NCBI RefSeq assembly: GCF_050908995.1
Contig: NC_135123.1
Coordinates: 9,424,001 to 9,488,000 of the forward strand
Direction of reading: 5' to 3'
Length of the DNA stretch: 64,000 nucleotides
Source of the DNA: Andrena cerasifolii
Taxonomy: Eukaryota; Arthropoda; Insecta; Hymenoptera; Andrenidae
Part shown: piece by piece, positions 1 through 10,655 of the stretch
Position numbering within the stretch: position 1 is the first letter of the stretch
Layout of the letters: each line of letters starts with the position of its first letter
Position numbers and translations under genes: made by a program
The notes under the pieces: generated by a model
Told to the model about the DNA's origin: nothing
What the model saw: only the letters and a program-made list of their open reading frames with translations
Database searches by the model: none

Positions 1-960
1 ATGGTACACGTTGTACATTACTCGGGCGAACTATTAATTCTCGTTTGACACTCGGAGACCGATGGGGCCAGACACGTCCCCGAGTACTTTTTACACGGGG
101 ATTTCCATGATCGATTACCCCTCTCCCGCGTCGAACATATGTAGCCTCTCTCACGGTGTTTTGCCTTCCACCGACGGGTATGGAGAGGGCGAAGCCCCGG
201 CGGTCTATGCGGCGGACCTCCACCCCCCCTCGTGAGTCGAACTCACCCCCTGGGAGCCTGACTCCCGAAAATGCTCGCCCGTACCCCGGCACGGTCGGCG
301 TAATAGCGGGATTAATCTATTTGCCGGGATTTTTCGCGACTCGTTCTTGAGCTGCCCCGTAAATTTCAATCTGCTTAACGGGGATATAATTGCGCCCGCG
401 CGCTCCCCGGGGCACCGCGCGGACCGCCGGCGAATTATTACGATTACAATTTCCAGCCGGGATGGGATTGGAATGTAAAAGTGGAGCCGGGCTGTATATC
501 AGGCGGTAGCGTTCGCTAATAAACGATAATCTAATTTCGAGGCTGCTCCCGAAATCGGCCAATTTCTGCTCCATCTTTCGCCGCGCGCAGTAAATAAGAA
601 GGCCGCGCGGATTACCATCCAGCCACCGCGGCTCCGCTGCCGGCGCTGGGAATTATGCATTTTCTCGTTTAATTGCCGGCGCAACCGTGCGAGATTACGA
701 TACGTCGGGGGGAGGGAGGTCGGGGCTCGATTGAATTTTTCGATAGAGATTTTCTTTATCGGCGGGCAAATCCTGCAGAGAAAATTGCTCCCGGAACGGT
801 GGAAGAGGGAGCGATCTGTGTAGGTGGGATAAAAATTACCCCTTCGGAATTCTTCCGTCGCTATTTCCTTGGAAGTGCGGGCGATTGGGATTCGTGCGCG
901 CGGGTTTCGAAGCGACGGAAGCAGTTGTCACTCAGGTGGTGAGGAGATCGCAGCATTAAG

Positions 961-1043
961 AAATTCGAAGTCGATTTTCGAAAATAAAGCGCTCTGCACA
1001 AAAAAGTTACTCTTTCTCTTCGACGCGTAACAAGCAAATAAGT
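961..1043. repeat. Diverged arm of the 7.4-kb fold-back repeat family
   Basis: Shares cgattttcgaaaataaagcgc and the stretch aaaaaagttactctttctct with the reverse complement of the right arm at 7484-7577. A second arm in opposite orientation lies at 1715-1763, so the two may be the ends of one element of about 800 bp. Confidence 0.5.
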
Positions 1044-1714
1044 GGAGAAAAAGGAATAAAAAAATAAAAAAAAACTAAAAAAAACTTGAAAAAAGTAAAA
1101 AAATTACGCCGAGTACATGAAATCAAATAAATCACAAAAGAATAGAAGATAATAATAATTAGCATAAAAAAGATGCGAAATCAAAATGAGCTGCAAGTAC
1201 ATAAAGGTGCTTTCCGACCGCGCTTAAGATGACACAGCTGCATATACAGAGCTAAAATGCTGAGTTCATACATTCCATTACCCATATCGCGGACATTTTA
1301 ATAATGCGAAGACAAAATGTAACATCTGCCTAGATGTCCGCGGCCTGGAAGTCAAATACTTGGCGTGGCCAGGCAAGATCAAGGTGTTGATGAATAAGAA
1401 TTATTTAAAAATCCTACCGTTTACGACTGATTCATGATACGATGTTACGATATCTCTGTTATGCGTGGACCGATTTTATTGGGTTTGGTCTTATTCGAAA
1501 GCTTATATGCGGTTTACATGAGAAAAATGCCTTTAAATTTTACAAAATATTGCAGGCGTGATGCGATTTTAATGAAATAAGTTTCGTGTTAGGTTGGAAG
1601 AGCCGTGCGACGAGTAAATGATAGCGACAGTCGACATATACAGGGTGTCTTTCATGTACTTGGCGTCGAGACGCTGCCGCGTCTCTAGATAAATTTGTTC
1701 GTATTGCGAATCCT

Positions 1715-1763
1715 TTCCGAGAAAATCGGCTTTGAAATTCTTCGCGTTGCGTCCAGTCGCGTA
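1715..1763. repeat. Second diverged arm of the fold-back family
   Basis: Holds gagaaaatcggctttgaaat and gttgcgtccagtcgcgt; the latter is the exact complement of the outer left end of the 7.4-kb copy. It is opposite in orientation to 961-1043. Confidence 0.5.
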
Positions 1764-2485
1764 TTGAAAACCTGCCTTAAGCTGGCCTCCGCCAATGGGC
1801 AGACACCGCTATGGTTTATCGAGCACAGGGAGAGGGGAGTGCGAGCGCCGGTTCGCAACAGTTTACCAGCTGCGTGAAGTTTTTAATTGCGTCGACTATA
1901 TCGCGCGACGCTAGCCCGAGGAGTTGGCGAATTCTTCGGCTGCGCGGCAAAGGGTTGGAGGTGGCGGGTGTGCGCGATTTGAAGTATTCAAATCCGCGAC
2001 CGCTTAGCGCAAAGTACATATTTAGTTTTCATACTTATGCCCCGGCCACATGTAAAATTCCCAGCAACAAGAATTTCTAATTAAATAATTTCCAAGTTTC
2101 CGCGGCCGGGCCGGCGCGAATTGCCAATCTCCATGAAACGGTAATACCCGTGTTCCTCCGAGGGGTGGCTGCCCAGGGAGCCCCGGCACGGGGGGAATAT
2201 ATATATCTGCTCGCAGTTTTCACCGGGACCCCGCGATACCGTGGCTCTATGCGTGGGGAAGACCGTGTAGAGATCGACCGTGTACAGGTTGTTTCCGAGT
2301 GGCAGACACTGGGCTTCCTCGTCGTTTTTACTACCGAAATTTGCATTGCAGAACGAGGGGGGTAGGTGAGATTTTTTTATAAGTGAAACTTCGGAAGATG
2401 GATGACTGAAACGAGCCATTTCGGGGGTGGATATGAAGCCAGCCTTTGGCGAGGCGGTGCCTGGGTCTTTTTCGACCCAGGTGTA

Positions 2486-2645
2486 AAGCCTCGTTCAGAT
2501 TAATCAAGTAACTTGAAATCAACTGACACTACTGAACGGAAACGTGAAGTCAAGGTACTTTTGACTTCAAGCGACTTGAAGTCAAGTTACTTTTCAATTA
2601 AAGCGACTTGAAGTCAAGTTACTTGACTGATGAGAACGAGGCCTT
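2486..2645. mobile_element. 160-bp MITE-like element with terminal inverted repeats
   Basis: The left end reads aagcctcgttcag and the right end is its near complement (gagaacgaggcctt). The ends enclose several copies of a motif like aagtcaagttacttga, which is itself partly palindromic. There is no coding potential. The superfamily is not clear and I could not define a target-site duplication. Confidence 0.55.
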
Positions 2646-2765
2646 GCGTAATTTTGCTTCCTGAGCCCACAAGAGCACCTAGAGAGAAATGAAGGAAACG
2701 TCCGAAATTAATTTCTCTGATAAGAGATTGTTTTATAAAATTTAGCAGATACTATGGGTCCAAAC

Positions 2766-3168
2766 CAGGGCTTGAAATTGTTATTATAAAGATTTTGGTT
2801 CTTGAAAGAGTTATGATGAACCTTTATTCGGAATAACAGACTATAAATATCAGACTATATAAGTATAAGTTACGGTTCCTATATAGCTCTATAACTTTTA
2901 TTTTTTAGGTTCTATGTAAGTTACAAAGCGGTTATAGAACCGATTCTTGTAACGATTGTACAGAATTTTACAGTAAATGAAATCACAACATATTACAACT
3001 ATAAATTACCTACTCTGTGTAACCAAATTGTTTAAAAATTATTATAAATAAGTAAGCAAATACATATATGAATCTAAAATTCCCAATAAAAGTTCTTCAT
3101 AACTCTTTCAGTCAGAACCTTTATACAACAGTTTGAAACAGTTATTTTCGAAACCTATTCAAGCCCTG
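2766..3168. mobile_element. Non-autonomous hAT-type transposon (403 bp)
   Basis: The element starts with CAGGGCTTGAA and ends with the complement TTCAAGCCCTG. The inverted similarity runs inward for about 60-80 bases, including gaaagagttatgawgaac. It is flanked by a perfect 8-bp duplication, GTCCAAAC, at 2758-2765 and 3169-3176. Eight-base duplications with CAGGG-type ends are the hallmark of hAT elements. No transposase reading frame is present. Confidence 0.85.
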
Positions 3169-3369
3169 GTCCAAACTGACCCAGGCACCGAATCGCGTGT
3201 GGTCGCTCGAACCACCCTCTGCTCGAGGGTTAATATCGCCGTGTCGACTAACCAGTCCATCGAGTCCCATCAACCGATACAACTTTCAGCTCCCGATCCC
3301 TTTTACGTAATAACCAATTAAACGAGCAGCCGGCAATTCTGAAAAGCCCTGTACAATAGCTTGGAAACT

Positions 3370-3387
3370 CGCGCGCGCGCGCGCGCG
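3370..3387. repeat. (CG)n microsatellite
   Basis: An uninterrupted run of about eight CG dinucleotides. CpG is not depleted here, which suits a sparsely methylated insect genome. Confidence 0.8.
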
Positions 3388-4680
3388 TCCCTTTCGGCGC
3401 TCTCCACGGCCCGCCAGGGAGCCAGAAAATTATTACAATTAGCGCCTCGGAAGCGGGTCACGCGTTTACAATACGCTGCGCAGCGGAAACGAAACGGGCG
3501 GCGATTTCCCGGCGATTTCCTGGCGATTTAACGACGTTACACGGAGATTTAGTAACCAGAACGGCTGGAGGGGGTTCGGACGTTGCGACGGCTGCATTAA
3601 ATTTCCCTCCATTAATTCTTCGAGCGATCCCTGGCGCTCTGGATCCTCGGAATTAAAGCGATCATGGAGTCAGCGTCATTTCTCCACGTTTTCCACTCCC
3701 TTTTTGCTTTTCATTTTTATTTTTCAATTCGCGCATCCTCTTTTGTTTCCACGCTTTTCTCCGGGCGCTGCGAAGGGGGCGGTCGAGGGGGTGGAACGAT
3801 TATTCGCGTCACGCCTGTCGAATTTATCATTGTTGATTCGGCTGGCCCTTTCAAACGGGCCGTATTGACAAAATACCGGATAATTCTGTTCCTTTCAGCA
3901 AACCACCCCTCGGCCGTGCCGCCCCTCCCCCGTCCCTCTATCGGGTCGGCAGGTTTTTCGGAATTTATGGCAAATTGGATAAACGAGCGGTACGGTTGTT
4001 TGTGGCGTTCAAAACAAAAGGGGGAAAAAAAGAGCCGGAGGTGTCGATTGAAAGTGACCAATCCATCCCGCTGCTCGCGTCCCATCCCCTCTGAAACGCC
4101 TGTTAATTTGTTAACCCATGCGGCGGATACACGCGACACGAAGTGGGGGAATAAAAAAAAAAGATACTGGCTCTATGTGCTCCATGACTCGCGTCTATAG
4201 TGGAGCAGGCTACGATAATTTTTTATTCCAAATGCCACCGGGTGTACTGAGGAGGGGGTGAGAGTGGTGTGGTCATCGCACTCATCCAAGTCAACATGAG
4301 ACGCGACGAGAAATTTTTTATATTTATTCGAGTGTATAATTGAGGGAAGAGGGAAAAGGAGCCTTCGTTTTGATAGAAATTGGAATGCTAGTGTGGAACC
4401 TGGGGTGATCGGTAGAAATCAAGGCTCATTTTCTGTAAGGAGACTGTAAGTGCAATCTTTTTAAAACTTTCAGACTATAAGCGCTACTATGTATTTAAAA
4501 ACGTGAAGAAATATTTTTTGATAATAAAAAATTGTTCGGTAACTGCAAATGGCACGAGTGTTTATAGTCCGGGGTTGCTTTTAGTGGCCTGGAATCAAAG
4601 AACCGAATATTTTTGTGTGTTTTAATGTAATACAATTACGCTATGGATGGAGCGCAATCTGGAATAATATTAAGTTACGT

Positions 4681-4831
4681 CTACGCGACGACACTTTTGT
4701 GTCTAGATCAAGTGTCTTTTGTGTGGCCACAGCCAGTCGCAGTGTCTTCAGTCTAGCTCTAGCTGCAACCCCCGCGACGATAGTTCAAATTCAGTAGCCC
4801 TTGATCTAGGCACAAAAGTGTCGTCGCGTAG
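4681..4831. repeat. Inverted repeat with 32-bp arms and an 87-base spacer
   Basis: The arm at 4681-4712 (ctacgcgacgacactttt...) is complementary to 4800-4831 with a single mismatch. It could be a small fold-back transposon or a hairpin-forming sequence. No coding content is seen. Confidence 0.6.
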
Positions 4832-7022
4832 AAGTACCTTTATTAAAACGAATAAGTTTTATAGCATAGTTAACGTGAATTTTTTTACGCTACACCATTA
4901 TCGTAATTTCCATTTTTTAATGCTTATTGAGGATCGTCCATAGTGTAATTTTAAAAAACCTTGATTTTCACCGATTACACCAGGTTGCTCCCCTAAAAAT
5001 GGGAGCAAGAGATTCGCAGAACCTTATTTTGTTTCCGCCGGATCCCCCCTCCCCGTTTCTATGAAGCGACGACTGATTCAGCAGTAACTTATCGCGGACT
5101 GATACACACCCACCCCTGTTACCCAAGACACTTTCTCCTTTCTACCCTGTCGACATTTCCCAGCACCCACCCCTCCGGTGGCCTAGATCCCCTCAGAAAC
5201 AACGATGCGTGCTTGCCCTGCGAGAGAAACGTAATCGGAAAGACGAGAACTGTCTCCAACCGAAGACAACTCACCTTCTTTCGAATCTGAAACCCCGCCC
5301 CTACTCCCCGACAACCCTGTGCCGCTTCATACACAAAAACTCCGCCATTCCGCCCCCATGGCAGCCTTCCCAATTTCCCGGTGTTCTCACCTCTCCAGTA
5401 CGCTTTTCAATTCCACGATCCATAAGACGGACGTGTGATCAATGGCCCCATATATGACCCGATTACTCGTTCCCGCGTTAAAGAACGTTCTCGCAGCCTC
5501 GGGACGCCTGCTCCATCATTAAGACGTCAGCTTTTTCCCTCCCCCGCTCGTTTTCTGGCCAGAGGCGCGCCAACGCGCTCCGGTGGGGTGGAATCGACGA
5601 TATCCTGTTACCGCGTCGAATAGACCGTTTGACGGGGTTGCGTTCCCCGGGCGTCAAATCGTATTTACGACGAACAGTTAGCGCCGTTTGGACGCGGTAC
5701 AGTCATTACCCGGTCGCGAGTGTCTCGAGGATCCCCGGAATTCTCCGTCGCGCCCGACAAAGGCTTGTTAGGATCGAAATTGGCGTCGGGGCGATAATTC
5801 TCCGTGGTTGTTGGGGGCTCCACGCGCCACTGTGTCGAATTATCGTCGCTCGGCGAACTCGTGCTCGCTGAGGAATGCTGAGTGCACGGTGCGAAACAGT
5901 CGCGAATCGTTTTAAAAGTTTCGTCGAACCCCTCCGCTCGCGGAAACACCGGGGGGACCAACGCGGGAGGGGCTCCACGGGGGGGGGGGTGGATTTTAGT
6001 TCGCGCTGCAAAGGGTTGTTTGCTCGCTTCTTTGCTACAGTATTTATCTGGACGCGAACGTATACGATAATTAAGCGACAAACACGAAATGTGGACGTTT
6101 TACGTACCTCGAGGCAGCGGACGAATTTTAGGGGTGGAGGGTTGTGCTGGATTATGATAGAGATTAATTTCTCCTTTTTTAGGGGTCACCTTCTGGTTGG
6201 TCCGGGTAAAGGTGGCCCTTTTACGTTTCAGCGCTCGCGTACACATACGCGTATCGACCCGTTTGCTTCTCCGTGTTTCCTCGCGAGCCATTTTTCCGCG
6301 CGCGATACATTATTCAAGCTCGATATGGAGATGAGCCTTCCCCGATGAAAATTGGGGATCGATGAGTGAATTTTATACGATTTATCTCCTTCTGTAATTT
6401 ATTCCCCGGCAGAGTGCTCTATAATTGAGCCGTGGCATCGGATGGATAAATATATAATGGCCCTGTACCTATATTCTCGGAGAAACGGGGCAGGAGTGGT
6501 ACAGAGAGATCCAACCCCTCGCGGACACGGTTAGAGTGCCCTACATTACCGACGCGCCAACCTACACCACCCACCAGAGTCTGGTTAAACCGTTCCAGCT
6601 GGAACGCGTCGTAAGCAATCGACGTTATGATTTTTCTGGCCGCTTGCGAACGATGTACGCACAACCCTGTCAACAGACCGTAAAAACTCTGACGATGTTA
6701 ATTCCGCGCAGCTTCGCTGTGAGACTGTAATGAGGGCGAAACCGGAGCAGCGAGGAGAACTAGGGTGGGGGTCCGCGAGAATACGATCTTCTTTCTTCAA
6801 TTGAGGAGTTGAAATGGTAAATAAATGTTGTAAGGGGATCTTTAGTATTTTTTTGTAGCACAGGCTACAGGCGTTGTTTTGGTACTGCGATCATCTTCTC
6901 ACTAGTGGACTGATCGGTAACCTAGCAACTCCTGGCTTCAACGATGGGATGTTGGGAGATTTGATGAAACGGGTATATATATGAAGGAATAGATGAGGGA
7001 GCACTAGCGAGAAAGCGGAACA

Positions 7023-7343
7023 GGGTTATCCTTAAATTACGTAAGGATTTTTAGGGGGGTGGGGGTCGCGAATTTCTTATGTTTTCTTACTTTTTTAACC
7101 AAATTTTCAATATATACAAATTTTATCAGTAATGTTTCGGAATTGTAGTTTTAGTTTAAATTTCCCGAAACCGAGTTGAATGAATTATATAAACCTTTAA
7201 AAGAATTTTAGTAACTGAAAGAATTAAGTGTAAAAAATATTACGTAAGGAGGGGGTTGGATGAAATCTTACGAATTTTTATACTGGGTGAGGGAGTGGGT
7301 AAGAATTCGCCAAAATTAACCTTACGTAATTTAAGGACAGCCC
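7023..7343. mobile_element. 321-bp MITE-like element
   Basis: The ends share the inverted repeat TCCTTAAATTACGTAAGG, extended with weaker matches for about 30 more bases. The interior is AT-rich, carries another ttacgtaagg copy near 7240, and has no reading frame. The duplication at the insertion site is unclear. Confidence 0.6.
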
Positions 7344-7385
7344 CAATAAGATAAATTATTCTAACACTTAAAGTAGGTTTTCCTA

Positions 7386-7577
7386 AACGCGACTGGACGC
7401 AACATCCATGATTTCAAAGCCGATTTTCTCGAAAATGAAGCGCAATATCAAAAAATGTTATTGGTTTTCCTCGACTTATTTACTTGTTATAAGTCGAAAA
7501 GAAAGAGTAACTTTTTTTGATATCGCGCTTCATTTTCGAGAAAATCGACTTTAAACTTCTCGACGCAGCGTCCACCA
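7386..7577. repeat. Long fold-back repeat (arms about 85 bases)
   Basis: 7386-7475 and 7484-7577 are inverted copies. Both hold tggacgc at the outer end, then cgattttctcgaaaatgaag, then a run around atatcaaaaaa, with a loop of only a few bases. Related arms occur at 961-1043 and 1715-1763. The transcript would form a long hairpin. Confidence 0.7.
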
Positions 7578-9009
7578 CCGCATTCAGTACGAAATCTACA
7601 TTTCCCAAGAAAAATAATTTCTCACTTCCCCTACCACTTACATCGTATACCATTTCAGCGCTCAAATTACTTCGACTTCAGTCACTGAAGTGTTCAGTGA
7701 GCATCCAGTGCGACGTGTCTGCCAGCGTCTCGCGGCATTTTTCCGGAGTTAGTATCGACCGTTGTACATCGGATGGAAAATAGAGTTACCATAGGGGTGG
7801 CTCTGAAAGGAGCAATTCGTCGGATGGTAAAAGGAGATGTATCATCCGAGCGATAATGAGCGATCCAGGGGTGGATAGTTTGAATTCGTTCGCAAGGTGG
7901 GGCATTTCTAGCAGCGGGAACGATGACTGGCGAGAGCCGTCTGCGTGTGCAGTGTGCAGTCCGCCGCGGTAAAAGCCGGTGACCTAAATGTCGCCTTTAT
8001 GCCAGGGGCGTATCTGTCATACGCGCAGGTGCACCCTATCCCACGACCGCCCCCGGGATATTAGCAGTGCCCCCTCTCGACAATTTCTTCCTCGCTCTTT
8101 CGCTTCTATTCTTTGCCCCCCCCCGCGCGCCCCACCCCCTCACCCTCTATCTCTCCTGCCCCTTTATTCTCCATTCCCCCTGCCGAAATAAAAGGTCTAT
8201 CGTGTTGCGTATCTGTTTATCTAGCCGCCTATCTATCCGTCCGTTTATCAGTATTCCATCCCTTTTTTTTCTGGACGTCTCTCATTTTCCGCTCGACATT
8301 TCTTGTTACCCTCTTCTGCCCTGCCAACCACCAGACCCACCCTCCCAGCCCCGCCACCCGTTCAGTTTCTATTTCTCTTTCTTTGTCTCCATTATATCCT
8401 TTCCTTTGTATAAAATCCTCTTGAAAAATTTACGACGTGATAAATTATTGTTCGCTCCTCGGCGCGGGGCGGGTGCTGCGGGAAGCGTGGACGAAAGGAA
8501 TTGGCGAGGAATGTTTTCCACCCCTCCTCCTCGGCGTCTGATCCACTCGCCCGGTCTTGTCACTTGTTAAGGGTGCCGGGTTCCATGGCGTCGCTCGGGA
8601 GGAATTAATCATTCCGTTATACTTTACCGCCCGTTATCGCAGCCCGTCCATCGCGTTACGTTTCAATTTTATCGGGATAATAACGTTCGCTGGGATTCGG
8701 CGCGGCTAAATGCCGTCGGTGCAGATTTTAACGAACGGAAATTCGGCGCTGCCAGCCCCCTGGATCGAACAATTACCCTTTCCCGGATAACAACAGGCTT
8801 TTGTTCGCCTACAAGCTGTTCGTTAACTTTGGGAGCCACGCGTGTATAGGATATTCCTAAAAGCCCGGTCAAAATTTCGCGTATGGATAACGGGGGGGTT
8901 TCACCGACCACCACCAACCACCGCCCTGCTCCTCTCCCCCACTTTAGCCCCCTAGGTGTTTATTAGTCGTTTATTCGCGTCGTCAGTGCTTTGCGCTCCA
9001 TATCCCCGC

Positions 9010-9043
9010 ATAAGGTGAACGTCCCAATTTCTGCTCATTTAAG
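9010..9043. repeat. Solo end of the TA-flanked 57.6-kb element family
   Basis: The sequence taaggtgaacgtcccaattt followed by ctgctcat matches the terminal repeats of the element at 57610-58224. No partner end is seen nearby, so this is a fragment. Confidence 0.5.
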
Positions 9044-10256
9044 AGGTGGTGGTTGTTACTAGTCAGAAAGAAGAAGGGGTGTAAAGTTTATCCTTGCTGT
9101 TGGGTCATTTTGTGGGCAAATGCGATTGTAGTGAATTTCTTAAATTTAAAGGAAGCTTAACAAAGCTGCAATTTGACAGACTGTTCCTGTCTTGTCTTGA
9201 AAAGGAGATGTGCCTTTCGTCTCGTGACTGAGAGGAATATCTTGGAACTTGTATATATACGAACGAGACTGGAACTAAGGACTTGCGAGAAAGAGTTAGG
9301 AAGATTAGACCTCTAGTGGCGCTGGCGGATACTAACCAGCGCGAGCGATCCCATGTCGGGGCTGGGAACGTCATAACACAATGCCTAGTATTATTTAGAT
9401 AGAATGGTAAATGTGGTTTAAAGTTTCTTTTGGTCGATGTAACAAATATATATCGTAGCTGGACTACGCGGGGAATCGAGCTAAAAATATTAGCGAGTTT
9501 GAAGCAGCAGCTCGTTAACTAGAAATTAACCTGGATCCCAAAGTTAGCCGCGTATCGACCGAGCGATGTTTCAATTCAACTTTTCGAAAGCAAGTTACAG
9601 AACGCGAATCGCAAGGCTGGGACCATTTCAAAGCAATGACGTGAAGTGAAAAGTTAATCAAACTACCCCCTTATTCGCCCTGCCTCTTACCCCCGCCCCT
9701 CTTATCGGTTCATCTCTGTCTACCCCCGCCCCTCTCACTTACCCTGCTTATATTCCAGTCGTTCAGAAAACTCCGAACAAGTGGCAGTGTTTCAAGATTT
9801 GTTTGAAAATCTTCCGGCGTTTCGCGATTCAGGTAACATTCGCAGCGACCCCTTGAACGACCGAATTATTTGAAAACTCGCGAAGGGATGGAATCAAGAG
9901 GTCGTTACCTCTGCTTCCCTACTGCTTCTCTGTCCTTCTCCCTCAGCATTTCTCCTCACTTGTCCTACTATTGCCTTTATAATTGTTCCTCGAATAGACG
10001 TTACCATGGAATCGAGAAATAACTGAACACAATGCGCCGACGGTCCAAGCGGAGTTCACCCTTGGAAACGGTTTCAGCAAGGACACCATTTTGTCTGCGA
10101 TTTTTGCTTGGTTGGAGGGTGTCGTCGAGCTCGAATGCTTCTGTAACAGGGTACCATTTTTTTCTGCACCTCGTAGAATTCTGCGTAGCCACAAAAGGGG
10201 CAGGTAGAAACGAGCTTGTAACGAGGGAATAGTTAGGGGCGGATTTTTGAACGTAT

Positions 10257-10655
10257 AGGCTGCAAATTTTGGGGGTTGACAAATTTGTGGGGGTTGAAAA
10301 TTTTGGGAGCGGCAAATTTTAGGGAGCTATAAATTTTCGGTGTGACAAATTTGGGGGAGCGACAGATTTTGAGGAGCGGCAAATTTTGAGGAGCGATAAA
10401 TTTTGGGGGGCGGCAAATTTTGGGGAGCGATAAATTTTGGGAGCGGCAAATTTTGGGGAGCTATAAATTTTCGGTGTGGCAAATTTGGGAGAGCGACAAG
10501 TTTTGAGGAGCGGCAAATTTTGAGGAGCGATAAATTTTGGGGGGCGGAAAATTTTGGGGAGCTTTAAATTTTCGGTGTGGCAAATTTTGGGGAGCGATAA
10601 ATTTTGGGAGCGGCAAATTTTGGGGAGCGATAAATTTTCGGTGTGGCAAATTTTT
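10257..10655. repeat. Tandem minisatellite, about 20-bp unit with higher-order structure
   Basis: About 20 units of the form ggggagcgrtaaattttg, with variants (ggtgtggcaaattt, gagctataaatttt). A block of about 140 bases is itself repeated, compare 10320-10455 with 10458-10590. The minus strand is open in this block only because the unit lacks stop codons. Confidence 0.85.

Larger units (their letters stand above)
1..2485. other. Gene-less stretch with fold-back arms
   Basis: The GC-rich first kilobase has only short open frames in several registers, none with a recognisable domain. An AT-rich part with the two fold-back arms follows. No RNA gene seen. Confidence 0.6.
3177..7022. other. Gene-less stretch
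   Basis: Holds the (CG)n run, the 4.7-kb inverted repeat and otherwise unique sequence. The 178-codon open frame at 3664-4200 has low-complexity composition, no domain and no splice context, so it is not called. Confidence 0.6.

Noticed and set aside
3664..4200. 178-codon open frame on the plus strand
   Set aside because: Composition is low-complexity, no domain is recognisable, long overlapping frames exist on the other strand, and there is no splice or promoter context.
10319..10649. Minus-strand frames rich in PKFAAP/PQNL repeats
   Set aside because: They are translations of a stop-free 20-base minisatellite, not a protein gene.
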